Below, in pieces: positions 27,298 to 37,700 of a DNA stretch of 64,000 bases. The stretch comes from Scytolyngbya sp. HA4215-MV1 (GTDB taxonomy: Bacteria; Cyanobacteriota; Cyanobacteriia; Leptolyngbyales; Leptolyngbyaceae): NCBI GenBank assembly GCA_019359045.1, contig JAHHIA010000010.1, positions 62,001 to 126,000 on the forward strand, read 5' to 3'. Below the pieces are notes generated by a model. The model saw only the letters and a list, made by a program, of their open reading frames with translations, did no database searches and was not told the DNA's origin. The position numbers and the translations under genes were made by a program. Each line of letters begins with the position of its first letter. Position 1 is the stretch's first letter.

Positions 27298-27804
27298 TCA
27301 GCTAGCAGTGAGTTCAGGGGATTCACTGCTAGCTGATGCTCTCCAGTGGGTAAAAGGATGTTTTGCCAGATTGGAGTTGAAATAGCGGCGATCGTCCGAA
27401 ACTTCTTTGCCGATCCAGAGCGGTAAGTCAACTGTCTGGGCTGGGTCGGTCAATTCTACTTCTGCCAAAATCAACCCCTGATTCTCTCCAGCAAACTCGT
27501 CTACTTCCCAGACCAATCCTTGCCAGGGGATTTTGTAGCGAGTTTTTTCAATCAGGGGACGATCGCAGAGGGTATCTAGCATTTCTTGGGCATCGGTGAT
27601 AGGAATGGGATACTCAAACTCCGATCGGGCAAGTCCAGCCGTAGGACCTTTAATTGTCAAATATCCCTGATTTCCCACAATGCGGACTCGCACTGTCCGT
27701 CCATTGCCAGAGGTAATATATCCCTGACTGTAGAAATTACCCGTTGCCAGGTGTCGCCAGGTGTCCCCTTTAACCAAAAATTTTCGCTCAATTTCAGTTG
27801 CCAT
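27298..27804 (-). CDS. CYTH-domain protein (triphosphate tunnel metalloenzyme)
   Basis: 168 residues from MATEIERKFLV. The ExExK signature is EIERK at the N-terminus, with RVRIVGNQGYLTIKGP, YPIPITDAQEML, KTRYKIPW, and WEVDEFAGENQGLILAEVEL lining the expected tunnel. Such proteins bind triphosphates and act as inorganic triphosphatases or adenylate cyclases. It starts 13 bases after the stop of the PfkB gene on the same strand, so the two are probably co-transcribed. Confidence 0.85.
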   Translation of the reverse strand: MATEIERKFLVKGDTWRHLATGNFYSQGYITSGNGRTVRVRIVGNQGYLTIKGPTAGLARSEFEYPIPITDAQEMLDTLCDRPLIEKTRYKIPWQGLVWEVDEFAGENQGLILAEVELTDPAQTVDLPLWIGKEVSDDRRYFNSNLAKHPFTHWRASASSESPELTAS

Positions 27805-27817
27805 GGTGGATTCTGGT

Positions 27818-28801
27818 TTAGCTTTCTTGCTCTTGCAAATAGAGAAACGCTTCAACTTCGACAGCAGTCGGTTGGGCGGCGATCGCGCCAGCACGGGTTG
27901 TAGTTAAGGCTCCTACCGCGCTGGCGTAGGTGATGATCTGTCGGGTGCTTTCAGCCGTTTTGAGACTCTGTAAGCCTTGTTGGCAAAGCTGATGCAAAAA
28001 GCCTGCCAGGAAACTGTCACCAGCACCTGTGGTATCTTCCACATCGACTTTGAAGGCAGGCACTTTCCCTTCGTTCTCACCCAAGGCATAAGCGCATCCC
28101 TGATCCCCATCGGTGACTAAAACACCCTCAACACTCCCCATCCGATGGGCAATAACACCGGGATCAGTCGTCTCAAATAACCATTCCGCTTCCTCTTTGG
28201 AGAGTTTGAGAAAGTCTGCTTGATCCAGAAGCGCCTGAATCGTTTGGCGGGCAGTGCTGGGGTCAGTCCAGAAGGTGGGTCGCCAATTCACGTCCACCAA
28301 AATCTTTAAATAATATTGTTCGGCAAGTGTCAAGGCTTGAGAAATGGCGGCGCGGCTATCCAGATATGCCAGTTCCAGGGTGCCCAAAACCAGGAAATCT
28401 GCTGTTTCAAAAAGTGAGATAGGGAGACGATTTGCCTGGAGGTGGGTATCGGCAAAGGCGGTGGTGGGTAATTCTCCAAATCCCCCAAAGTGACGATCGC
28501 CTGATTCCGATCGCAGCACATACACCTGGCGGGTTGGTGCGCTTGGGTGGCGTTGAATTCCAGTTTTATCAACGCCAATGGCAGTCAGCAATTCAACCAA
28601 TGCTTCACCGGCCTCATCCTGCCCCACGCAGCCAATAAAGCCAGCTGTGGTTCCCAACTTAGTGAGCGCGCAAGCTACATTGGCAGGGGCGCCGCCGGGA
28701 TAAGCTGTCCAAGACTGGACTTGTTCCAACGGTAGACCGGGCTGGTCTGCTAAACAGTCAAACAAAACTTCACCGAGACAGAGGACACGGGGAGGGGTCA
28801 T
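27818..28801 (-). CDS. PfkB-family sugar kinase (fructokinase-like)
   Basis: 327 residues from the ATG at 28801 (a TTG at 28807 would add two residues). Ribokinase-like: LCLGEVLFDCLAD at the N-terminus, AYPGGAPANVACALTKLG as the first signature, and DTTGAGDSFLAGFL with the catalytic Asp near the C-terminus. The N-terminal pattern fits fructokinases. It precedes the CYTH gene. Confidence 0.85.
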   Translation of the reverse strand: MTPPRVLCLGEVLFDCLADQPGLPLEQVQSWTAYPGGAPANVACALTKLGTTAGFIGCVGQDEAGEALVELLTAIGVDKTGIQRHPSAPTRQVYVLRSESGDRHFGGFGELPTTAFADTHLQANRLPISLFETADFLVLGTLELAYLDSRAAISQALTLAEQYYLKILVDVNWRPTFWTDPSTARQTIQALLDQADFLKLSKEEAEWLFETTDPGVIAHRMGSVEGVLVTDGDQGCAYALGENEGKVPAFKVDVEDTTGAGDSFLAGFLHQLCQQGLQSLKTAESTRQIITYASAVGALTTTRAGAIAAQPTAVEVEAFLYLQEQES

Positions 28802-28849
28802 ATTCAACAGGCATCAAAAATTCCGCTCCCAGCTTAACAGCTATCTGAC

Positions 28850-29272
28850 TTACTCGCTTGCTTCTTGAAGTTGGGCTGCGACGCGATCGCCAAACTCTGG
28901 ATCGATGTTTGCCAGAGTAAGCAGTTGCAAGTATTCCTGCCGGGTCAAGCCTGCTTTCTCAATGATTGCCATGGCTTCTGCTTCAATTTCTTGTTCAATC
29001 CGCAAAGATTCCGATTCGGTTTCAGCACCTTGCAATTCGCCTTCTCGTCGCTCAATCAGTTTCACAACTTGGACGCAGGCATGGACGAACTGGCTCACTT
29101 TTTCGGAGGGAATCGTGTTGGCATCGGGATTGGTTGGATGGTTGGTCTCTGGAACCTCTGCGGGCAAGCGACTTGGGGAGGTGGTCTGAGCTAAGGCAGA
29201 AGTAGGACTTACAAGCATGAGACAGAGGCAACCGAAGGTCAGCAGGATGAATAGGATGTGTCGTTTTGCCAT
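28850..29272 (-). CDS. Exported DUF4168 protein
   Basis: 140 residues with a signal peptide (ILFILLTFGCLCLMLVS, cut near SALAQ). The mature part begins with a Pro/Thr/Asn linker and holds the DUF4168 helices: VSQFVHACVQVVKLIERRE, EIEAEAMAIIEKAGLTRQEYLQLLTLANIDPEFGDRV. Function unknown. It is divergent from the pedR-like gene, with 96 bases between. Confidence 0.82.
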   Translation of the reverse strand: MAKRHILFILLTFGCLCLMLVSPTSALAQTTSPSRLPAEVPETNHPTNPDANTIPSEKVSQFVHACVQVVKLIERREGELQGAETESESLRIEQEIEAEAMAIIEKAGLTRQEYLQLLTLANIDPEFGDRVAAQLQEASE

Positions 29273-29368
29273 CGCTCTAATGAAACATTACAGAGTAGAA
29301 TCTAGCATTTACACCAGTTTCTTCTAAGATAGAGAGGAGCATAGGTATATATACAGGGACGAGGATAT

Positions 29369-29650
29369 ATGTCTGGGTCTGGTGTTGAGTCTCAAGCCAA
29401 TGGAATCCTCTCGGAGCGGGAGTTGGAAGTAATTGAATTGGTGGCTGCTGGCTTGACCAATCAGGAAATCGCCGAAAAGCTAGAAATTAGCAAGCGAACT
29501 GTGGATAACCATATCAGCAATATCCTGACTAAAACTGGTACTGATAACCGCGTTTCTTTGGTGCGTTGGGCGTTGCAATGGGGAAAGGTTTGTATTAATG
29601 ATGTGAACTGCTGTGCTCTGCCGGCTCCGGATGCTCCCCCCAAGGCTTGA
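29369..29650 (+). CDS. pedR: Small LuxR-type regulator, PedR-like
   Basis: 93 residues: a GerE/LuxR helix-turn-helix only, without a receiver domain. LSERELEVIELVAAGLTNQEIAEKLEISKRTVDNH leads into WALQWGKVCINDVNCC with Cys75, Cys81 and Cys82. The layout matches PedR, the thioredoxin-linked regulator of photosynthesis genes in Synechocystis, in which a conserved C-terminal Cys is redox active. The symbol is given on likeness, not on a search. A GAGGAT site precedes the ATG. Confidence 0.75.
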   Translation: MSGSGVESQANGILSERELEVIELVAAGLTNQEIAEKLEISKRTVDNHISNILTKTGTDNRVSLVRWALQWGKVCINDVNCCALPAPDAPPKA

Positions 29651-29716
29651 CCTGATGACATCTGACGACCACAGGGTGGCAAGCGGGATTGGGACAGGGG
29701 ATGCCAAGATGAGGGA

Positions 29717-29983
29717 GTGTGTAGGTTGAAGTATCAGGTGCAATTTTCACAAATGCCGTTGGCTGTTTATCGAGAAGTGGCAGCGCATCTTAGCCAAGTT
29801 TTAGGTGTAGAAGTGACGTTACTGCCGCAACAGTCTCAGCAGTTCGATTATTTGCAAAGTCAGGTATCGGGATTGCAGTTTCAATATACCGAGCAGGCTG
29901 AAGCGAGTGCTGAAGCCAAGGTAAATCAGATTTTGGCGTATTATAGCGATCGCTACGGCAGTGGCAAGCCGATCGCACTTTAA
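29717..29983 (+). CDS. Small protein of unknown function upstream of hisS
   Basis: 88 residues from a GTG, or 85 from a TTG at 29726. It is soluble and Gln-rich ([18 protein letters not shown]-like middle), ending in [16 protein letters not shown]. No family recognised. It ends 25 bases before the hisS start, and co-transcription with hisS is likely. Confidence 0.6.
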   Translation: MCRLKYQVQFSQMPLAVYREVAAHLSQVLGVEVTLLPQQSQQFDYLQSQVSGLQFQYTEQAEASAEAKVNQILAYYSDRYGSGKPIAL

Positions 29984-30008
29984 AGAAACTTTTGCAAAAC
30001 GAAGGCTG

Positions 30009-31295
30009 ATGGGTTCAATTCAAGCACTACGGGGCACACGGGACATCCTGCCGGAAGAGACGAGTTCTTGGCAGCGGGTAGAATCGGTTGCTCGATCAAT
30101 TTTGGGCAGAGCTGCCTATCAGGAAATTCGCACTCCCATTTTTGAACAGACCGATCTTTTTGAACGGGGCATTGGCGAAGCAACAGATGTTGTCGGCAAG
30201 GAAATGTATTCCTTCAAAGATCGGGGCGATCGTTCACTAACGCTGCGTCCCGAAGGCACTGCGGGAGTCGTGCGCGCTTTTATTGAGCATGGTTTATATG
30301 CCCAGGGGGGGGTCCAGCGGCTCTGGTATACGGGACCCATGTTTCGATACGAACGTCCCCAGGCAGGACGACAGCGGCAGTTTCATCAACTAGGGGTTGA
30401 GGTGTTGGGGAGTGTCGATCCTCGCGCCGATGCTGAGGCGATCGCAATTGCTGCGGATATTCTGCGTGCCCTGGGGCTAAAAGATTTGCATCTGGCGCTC
30501 AATTCCATTGGCAATACGGACGATCGACAAGCCTATCGACAAGCTCTGATCGATTACCTCACGCCGCACCAGGCTGAATTGGATGCAGACTCGCGCGATC
30601 GACTCAGCCGCAACCCCCTCCGCATTTTGGATAGCAAAGATGTCGGGACTCAAGCTGTTTTACAACAAGCTCCCAATATTCTGGAATACCTCAGCCCTGC
30701 TTCGCAAACCCGGTTTGAGCAAGTCAAAAAACTACTGGATACTTTGGGTGTAACCTATCAAATCGATGCTCGTTTGGTGCGAGGGTTGGATTATTACACT
30801 CATACAGTTTTTGAGATTCAATCAGATAATTTGGGCGCGCAAGCAACGGTGTGTGCAGGCGGACGCTACGACGGTCTGGTGACAGAATTGGGGGGACCTG
30901 CAACCGCAGCAGTGGGTTGGGCGATCGGGTTGGAACGATTGATTTTACTCTTGCAACAATTGCAACCCTCAATGGTTACGAAGGTCGATTTTTATCTGGT
31001 TTCGAGGGGGGAAGCGGCTGAGGCGCAGGCGTTAGTCTTAGCCCAAAAGCTGCGTCAGGCAGAATTTTCGGTGGAGCTAGACTTGAGTGGCAGTGCGTTT
31101 GGCAAACAATTTAAGCGTGCGGATCGCAGTGGTGCAGTGGCTTGCTTGATTTTGGGAGATGCAGAAGCAGAAACCCAAACGGTGCAACTCAAATGGCTGA
31201 AAACGGGAGACCAAACAGCGATCGCGCAGGCAGAACTGTTGAGTGACCCGGACACATTGCGCCAACAAATCATTCGATCGCTCAATGCCTCTTAG
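30009..31295 (+). CDS. hisS: Histidyl-tRNA synthetase
   Basis: 428 residues from [15 protein letters not shown]. Class II synthetase motifs: [19 protein letters not shown] (motif 2), [13 protein letters not shown] and CAGGRYDGL (histidine-binding), and a final GLERL-type helix. An in-frame start 48 bases upstream is unlikely because it would overlap the small gene before. A GNAT gene follows after 18 bases. Confidence 0.95.
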   Translation: MGSIQALRGTRDILPEETSSWQRVESVARSILGRAAYQEIRTPIFEQTDLFERGIGEATDVVGKEMYSFKDRGDRSLTLRPEGTAGVVRAFIEHGLYAQGGVQRLWYTGPMFRYERPQAGRQRQFHQLGVEVLGSVDPRADAEAIAIAADILRALGLKDLHLALNSIGNTDDRQAYRQALIDYLTPHQAELDADSRDRLSRNPLRILDSKDVGTQAVLQQAPNILEYLSPASQTRFEQVKKLLDTLGVTYQIDARLVRGLDYYTHTVFEIQSDNLGAQATVCAGGRYDGLVTELGGPATAAVGWAIGLERLILLLQQLQPSMVTKVDFYLVSRGEAAEAQALVLAQKLRQAEFSVELDLSGSAFGKQFKRADRSGAVACLILGDAEAETQTVQLKWLKTGDQTAIAQAELLSDPDTLRQQIIRSLNAS

Positions 31296-31313
31296 AGAGG
31301 TCGTGCAATTTCC

Positions 31314-31853
31314 ATGCAAGTCCACACTCCCCGCTTAACTTTGATGGCTGTACTGCCTGAAATGGCAAGGGCAACGATAACCGATCGCGCACATTTGGCA
31401 AAACTACTCAATGCTCATGTGCCAGAAGACTTTCCACCCAAAATCATGGCTGATGTCATGTCTTATTTTGCAGAACGCTTAGAGCAAGATCCCGAATTGG
31501 TGGGTTGGTGGGTCTGGTATATCCTGCTGAAACAAGCGACTCAATTTAGAACTGTGATTGGGACGGTTGGATTTAATGGGTATCCTGATCTGGCAGGGTA
31601 TTTGCTAATGGGGTACTTCACTCTAAGCCGCTATGAAGGGCAAGGATACACTACTGAAGCCGCGGCAGGGTTACTGCGATGGGCGTTTCAGCAGCCTCAA
31701 GTGGAGGGAGTGATGGCTGAAACCTTCCCGACCCACATCGCTTCAGTGCGCGTCATGAAAAAGAATGGCATGGTGCTTCTAGGTACAGGCAGCGAACCAG
31801 GCACCGTGAAATATGGAATCACGCGCGATCGATATTTTTCTACGAGTGTTTAG
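31314..31853 (+). CDS. GNAT-family N-acetyltransferase (RimJ-like)
   Basis: 179 residues. The start of the fold is TPRLTLMAVLPEMA; the acetyl-CoA-binding part is LMGYFTLSRYEGQGYTTEAAAGLLRWAF, and VRVMKKNGMVLLGTG follows. Family members acetylate N-termini or small amines; the substrate is unknown. It overlaps the convergent pseudopilin gene by four bases. Confidence 0.83.
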   Translation: MQVHTPRLTLMAVLPEMARATITDRAHLAKLLNAHVPEDFPPKIMADVMSYFAERLEQDPELVGWWVWYILLKQATQFRTVIGTVGFNGYPDLAGYLLMGYFTLSRYEGQGYTTEAAAGLLRWAFQQPQVEGVMAETFPTHIASVRVMKKNGMVLLGTGSEPGTVKYGITRDRYFSTSV

Positions 31854-32479
31854 TTTGTTCGACAGCCGCGAGTTCCATTCACAGGACCCTCATCCACATA
31901 GGTTCCTCCCAAAATGGTTGAAACGACAACACACCGCTGGGTGTTTGCAGTAGTACCATTGACTGTGTAAGCAGTCACCATGAAGCCGCTCCCCAAGTTG
32001 TCTGCGGATAAAACAGTGCCCGATGCAGAATTCCGGATACAACGAATTGTTCCACGCTCATCAAACACAATACTGTCGTAGGCAGCGCCATTGGCAAAGG
32101 TGGCAAGACGTACCTGTCCTTTACTCACGGTTCCCTGACCTAAGGTTTGGACATTGAGTGATCCCGTGGCTAGGGTTGGGCAACCCCCTCCCACGGCAGC
32201 GACGGTAGAACCAATCGTGGCACGCGCGGGATCATTGGCACTATTCAAGGCATAGTTAAATTGCAAAATGCGAGAAGAGCGGGTTTTCCTGGCTTCGAGC
32301 TGAGCCTGCCGAATGACTTGAGCAGCCTGATTCCGCACGGTGCCGACCCGTTGTCGCCTGAGAAATGTAACCCAGCCTGGTGCCGCGATCGCAAACAAGA
32401 TCCCGATAATCACCATTACCACAATTGCTTCCAGGAGCGTGAACCCTGCTGCTGGGTTTGAACTTGTTTTTCTGATCAT
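31850..32479 (-). CDS. GspH/FimT-type pseudopilin of the hps locus
   Basis: 209 residues from MIRKTSSN, with GGAGAAG before the ATG. The class III leader ends at AAGFTLLEAIVVMVIIGILFA: cleavage after Gly, Glu at +5, and a hydrophobic helix. The body has two Cys pairs (GGGCPTLA and the terminal GCRTN), typical of minor pilins. It is last of four genes from hpsA to here on the minus strand, and by order may correspond to HpsD of Nostoc, though this is inferred. Confidence 0.82.
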   Translation of the reverse strand: MIRKTSSNPAAGFTLLEAIVVMVIIGILFAIAAPGWVTFLRRQRVGTVRNQAAQVIRQAQLEARKTRSSRILQFNYALNSANDPARATIGSTVAAVGGGCPTLATGSLNVQTLGQGTVSKGQVRLATFANGAAYDSIVFDERGTIRCIRNSASGTVLSADNLGSGFMVTAYTVNGTTANTQRCVVVSTILGGTYVDEGPVNGTRGCRTN

Positions 32480-32572
32480 CGCTCTTCTCCTGATTCGGAC
32501 TTTAAGGAAAATAAAATCGCTTGCCAGATTGGCAACGACCCACAGATAGCGCATACTGCTGCAGAGACTCCA

Positions 32573-33676
32573 TTAACTACTACTCTTGCTGAGCACGCCA
32601 CGAATCAACACCTGCGTTTGCAAAACCGGTAAGAATCCAGCAACTGTACGGGTCGATCGATTGGGATAGCCCGGTCTGCCCCAAATGCTACCGCGTAGAC
32701 TCAGAAAGATATCTTGGTTATTTCCAGCAGTTAACGGATTTCTGACACAAGCAAAAAAGGTTCGATAGCTAGCGTTCTGTCCGGCAGGGGTACTCCGGAC
32801 ATAGTCACGTCCTGAAGTGGTTGTAGACACATTGGCAGGACAGTCATCATTGGCAGGATTGCCAGCTGGGATTGGCGGAAGTGGAACCAGTGAATCGTTC
32901 GGTTGTGCAACAAAATCTACGAGAACGGTAGATCCCCATTCACTGGCTACGGGTCTGCTTGTCTGAAGGTTTGTGTTGCCAGTGTCATAGGGCCAGTTGG
33001 CAAAGTTACCACTGACTTCAGTAATTGGATCAACATAGCCTGTTGAACGAGTGAGGGTTGTCAGACCATTGTTGGTATATTTTCGTAGCGCATACCGAAT
33101 AATTCGAGATTGCCCTTGCCAGGGAGAAGAAGATGTTTGAGTGGTTTGTAAGTAAACCACTAAGGTGTAAGTACGTCGAGAAACCTGCAAGTCAAGACAT
33201 TCTTGCTGCTTGGGGTCATTTGCATTGGGAAAGGTGGCTGTACAGTAATTGTTGGTGTAAGGAAGGCTGGTACCGCCAACTTGGTATGGAATTGGCTCTG
33301 GTTTCCAAAAAGCTAAAACGATCTTTGCCCCATCTTGTCCCGAAAAGTCGGGAATGAACTGGGTTAGGGGATTGATAGTCGCCGAACCGTTCGTTGTCGC
33401 TGCAAGGCGAGTGCCATCATAAACGTAAATTGCTTCTCGCAGATCCTGAACAATGTAGTCCATTGCCATCTGCATTTCTCGTTGAGTTTCGTTACGCGAA
33501 GAATCTCTTTGGTCGTTGCCGAGCAAATCGACTACCAGGGTCAGCAAGCCAGTGACGATGATGCCGGAAATAATGATAGAGACCAATAATTCAGTGAGGG
33601 TAAAGCCTTTTGTCTGACCTTTTCTCAAAAGAGTTTGAAGTAACGCAAATCGAAATTTTTGAGGTCGTGTAGCCAT
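32573..33676 (-). CDS. hpsC: Hormogonium polysaccharide secretion pseudopilin HpsC
   Basis: 367 residues. PilW-like prepilin leader: KGFTLTELLVSIIISGIIVTGLLTLVV, with Glu at +5 after the Gly cleavage site. The body has the long C-terminal beta domain and DCPANV/CTATF Cys typical of the group. GGAG lies 8 bases before the ATG. Position after hpsA and hpsB fits HpsC, one of the pseudopilins thought to help export hormogonium polysaccharide for gliding. Confidence 0.82.
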   Translation of the reverse strand: MATRPQKFRFALLQTLLRKGQTKGFTLTELLVSIIISGIIVTGLLTLVVDLLGNDQRDSSRNETQREMQMAMDYIVQDLREAIYVYDGTRLAATTNGSATINPLTQFIPDFSGQDGAKIVLAFWKPEPIPYQVGGTSLPYTNNYCTATFPNANDPKQQECLDLQVSRRTYTLVVYLQTTQTSSSPWQGQSRIIRYALRKYTNNGLTTLTRSTGYVDPITEVSGNFANWPYDTGNTNLQTSRPVASEWGSTVLVDFVAQPNDSLVPLPPIPAGNPANDDCPANVSTTTSGRDYVRSTPAGQNASYRTFFACVRNPLTAGNNQDIFLSLRGSIWGRPGYPNRSTRTVAGFLPVLQTQVLIRGVLSKSSS

Positions 33677-33831
33677 ATACGATCTCCAATAAGCTTGCAG
33701 GAAGAGGTTTGAGGAAAGTGAATAACCTGATTTCGAATTTCTGTAAGTAAGTAATATCTAGCGACACGAAGCAGTAATGAGGACTAAGTAAGGATTGAAA
33801 GCTCAAATTCTCCACCTATTTTCCCAATCGT

Positions 33832-34572
33832 TTAGGGAGATGGGCAATTTGCTGGATTACTGCTGAGCAATTGGCACTGTAGTGGTAAAGCATCATTTGT
33901 CTCACTACGCGAAACGACGCTATAGACCACTGCCAGTGGTCGATTGACTTGCTGCCCTTCACCCGTTGTAAATTTGATTGCAGCCATATCCGTTTTTAGA
34001 TTGCCTAAGTTTTGTCGTGCAGTTGCTGCATAAACCCGCACAGCCATACGGAATGCAAGTGGCACAGTAGGAGTTTTAGAACTATACACTCCTCCATCTC
34101 GATAAGTCTGAACGAGAAAGTCTTCTTGCCCATCATTGTTGAGATCTAACAAAAAAGCTGCTTGAGCCGAGCCATTGTATGCTGAGCGAACTCCTAATGA
34201 CTGGTTTTTGGCAGGGGCAGTGGTTGGACCCCCCACACTGGTCAAGGGCCCCGACGACGCAACGGGGGGTAAGTCATTGATCTGGTAGTTACCACTTTCC
34301 AATAGCAAACGAACCCGATCGATCTCTTGCTGGGCGATTTGTTGCGCCTGTTCGGAGCGCTGATTTTGAACCCGCGTTGCGACTGCAACAAAGATTGGTG
34401 GGGTAATGGCAGTGACTGTTACGGCAATCACCATCATTGCGACCAAACATTCTAATAGGGTTAATCCTTGATTTTGGGCAGGGCGATCGGACGCAGGTGT
34501 CTGAACAAGTCGAAGCAACTTTGAGCCAAACTGCCGGGATAAGGGATAACCGGGAGGGGGGAGAGATGGCAT
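33832..34572 (-). CDS. hpsB: Hormogonium polysaccharide secretion pseudopilin HpsB
   Basis: 246 residues. A long basic leader, then QGLTLLECLVAMMVIAVTVTAITPP, a prepilin N-terminus with Glu at +5. The start has a strong AGGAGG site. It lies directly downstream of hpsA, with a hairpin between, and about 155 bases before hpsC. The family and order support HpsB. Confidence 0.82.
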   Translation of the reverse strand: MPSLPPPGYPLSRQFGSKLLRLVQTPASDRPAQNQGLTLLECLVAMMVIAVTVTAITPPIFVAVATRVQNQRSEQAQQIAQQEIDRVRLLLESGNYQINDLPPVASSGPLTSVGGPTTAPAKNQSLGVRSAYNGSAQAAFLLDLNNDGQEDFLVQTYRDGGVYSSKTPTVPLAFRMAVRVYAATARQNLGNLKTDMAAIKFTTGEGQQVNRPLAVVYSVVSRSETNDALPLQCQLLSSNPANCPSP

Positions 34573-34659
34573 TCTAGCCTCCTAAGGAATTAAACATTTA
34601 AAAGTGAGATATAGATGGCAAGCTCAATGTTTACATTTTGAATTTTCTTAAAACATGCA

Positions 34660-34699
34660 ATTTCACAGAGAGATAGAGTACTCCGTCTCTCTGTGAAAT
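34660..34699 (-). terminator. Hairpin between hpsA and hpsB
   Basis: Fourteen-base perfect arms (34660-34673 and 34686-34699), 12-base loop. It starts 5 bases after the hpsA stop. The T-run after it on the minus strand is short, so partial termination or transcript processing is more likely than full stop. Confidence 0.7.
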
Positions 34700-34704
34700 C
34701 GGGA

Positions 34705-37700
34705 TTATGGACAGGTCGCAATGGGATCTATCTTTTGTCCGGTTTGGGGGGCTACCGCGCACCGGAGGTTTTTGGCGTAGGGATCGTCGATCGGCAATTC
34801 GCGATAAGTCTCAGTCCAACTGGTGCCGGGAGTGATAAAGCGCCGAGCCACAGGACCTGCTGGAGCATACTGTAGCCCGACATCATACCCCCAGCGACGA
34901 GCAGGTGGTCCGTAGTAGGGAATGGATTCCGTCGAAGTTGGGCTAAGTCCAGGCTCATAGGAATCTTGATCGAACGGACCTGTGGCATAGTTACTGAAGT
35001 TGAGTTGTAGAAACGCCCCGGAAATGTTTAAATCAATGCCCCAACTTTGAATAAACCGGGGGAAGTTGTGGAAGCCACCGTAGGACTGTTGTGCCCGAGA
35101 AGGCACGATGCCACTGACAATAATGGCATTCATGCGCGTTGCAATTGCACTTTGAGGCTGATCTGACAAAGCAGTGTCATAATTACCATTCACTGCTCCG
35201 GTGGTTGGATTGATTCCCCATTCACGGATACGAGTGCAGGAGTTCACATAGTTCGCATCGCGCGCGGGAGTTTCGCAATATAAGGGGTTGCCATTCCGCG
35301 ATACGGCAATGGGACTGGTATTTTGAGCCGTGGCTGCGGTAAACGAAGTGGGGGTTGTCCAGGGATTTTCCTGCACCCAGTAATAACTTGCGCCGAGACT
35401 GGTGGGGGCACTGGCGGTAGGCCGAGGCTGATTGGAGTAAGATTGCGTTCCATTGTTGGTACGCCGGAAACCGTCTTCGACTGTCCCATCCACAAAGTTA
35501 CTGGACAAGAGTGTGATGGCGTCTGCAATAATTTCGGTGGGTCGCCAGCTATCTTGGGTACGATCGGCAAACCGTTGGTCAATCTGAGCACTTGTCCGAA
35601 GGTAAAAATTATCCCAATTTGGTTGGGTTAGTAGATTGGTAAACTCCTCAAGCCGACTTCCTGAAGCCGCTGTGCCATCAGTGCTGTGATGATTAAAATC
35701 TCCCTGAATATAGACTGGGTTGTCGGAAATGAAGGACACACCAGGCGAGTTGGCAGCATCCACAGTTCCGCCAGGGGCACGCCTGAGATCAACACCGTTT
35801 CTGAGCCGGAAGCCATAGGGGCGGCGATCGGGATCACCATAATAGTCCACTGATTTAGTGGAAATCCCATTGACTGAGTCAACCGCAGGATCAGTTGGAG
35901 TCGTATTAGCAGCGGTTGCCCCAGGATTCCAGGCTGGAGCACTGAGACCTAATGTGGCATTCATCGCGGTTGCCGCCGGACGGGCAATTTTGTCTTCGCG
36001 AATGGCATCTTCCCGGAAGGCATAAATAATACCGCTATTGTTAGTATTATTCAGACCTGGCAGTAAGGTGTCGTTGCTGCCAGTGGGCTTATTCCTCCGC
36101 ATCAGATCCAGATCCAAATCCATGACTCGTACGTTCATGATCTCTCGCCCATTGAAGAGGGCTTTGTCCAAGAATGGAATGGCAATCTGATTGCCCGCAG
36201 GATTAACGATGCCATTGGGAGTAGTCCCAGCAATAAAGGTTGCCGTTGGCAATGTCCAGATAGTATCCGATCGATTGGTACTGGGTGCGCTTCCTACGGG
36301 TCTGGGCAAGACCTGCACAGTTGCCAGATCGACCTTTTGATAGTTAAAGGTTGAAGGCACGGTTGCCGTCGAATCGCTGGTTGCGCTTACCCCCCGAATG
36401 TTGGGATCGACCACATAGGGTTCAGGAGGTAGGTTAACGGTGGGGTTAAAGGCGGTTTCAGTCGTTCCTTGAGTCGAGAGCAGCAGCGGATTATAAGGAG
36501 CGGTGGCGGTTAAGGTGGCAGCCACTAAAGCGCCACTGCCTAAGCGATCGGTCGGATTTGTGTTGCCGGGTTGGCGATGGTCAATGTCATGAGTCCAGAG
36601 GACGGTGCCACTCGCTTCTTCTTCAGGTGTGAGCAATTTGGGCGAAACGCCGTGAGCCTGATAAAGTCCATCCGGCGTATTGGTTGCGCCATTGGTTGTA
36701 TCCCAAACTGCCCCATCGTGGTCATGGTTGACTCGCGGGAAGAGGTAATAGAGCGAAGGGAAACGAGGTGCAATATCAATGCCGTCATAGCGGAAAGGTT
36801 GGTTGGCATCGTCCGCAGCTCCAGTGACCCGACTGGGGCTAATGGCAGATTTGAACCGTACCTCTCCACAAAGCCGTGCTAACCCCAATCTCATCCCTCT
36901 GACGAGCGCACCAGAGCCAGACAGGACTGTACTAAAGTCATCTGGGTTGCAGGCAAGGGGCACACGAGTGTTCGGTAAAGTACTAAAACCGTCATCCCAT
37001 TCATAGAGATAGGCAGGTGAACCACGGAAGCCGTAGAGTCGATCGCGCCGCACCTGATAGTTGAGATAGATCAGTTCTGCCAGCTTGACTACTGCCGAAT
37101 CAGGGGCGAAGTTGTAGGGAGGTTGTTTCAATCGCTCAATATAGGCTTCGGGTGGCAAACTCGAATAACGAAACTTTTGCCACAACTGGGTTGCTGCACC
37201 ATTGGTCACGATCGGTGCGATTTCATCGTTACTCCCAAGCGCGGGGGTCACGGTATTATCGGTCATCCCCGAGAGTGCCTGTGCCAGGGTCGTCAGGGCA
37301 TTGACAGTGTTGGTAGTGGTGCCGATCGTCTGGTTCCCAGGGTTAGCGGGGTTAAAGCTCTCCACCGTTCGCACATTGTATGCCAGCATACCGATGGTGC
37401 AGGCAGCCGTTTGTAACGTTGTTTTATCGGCTGGACTGAGGATGTCATAGCTGGTTCGGGACGTTGTACTGCCATCTGGATTGACCCCATCTAATAGGTC
37501 CACCACGCGTCTCAGATCAGAGAAGTCTCCCCACATGGTAGAGCGGGGGTAAGGATGAACAATGTTACGACCAGTTCCACCATTGGCGATCGAGGGTTCT
37601 TGAACGGCTGGAAATGCGCCTCTAGGATCGCCTGCAAACCGAGAGAGATTTCTTAATGCATTGCGCAGATCACTGGCGGAATTTCTGATGTCAGTCAGGA

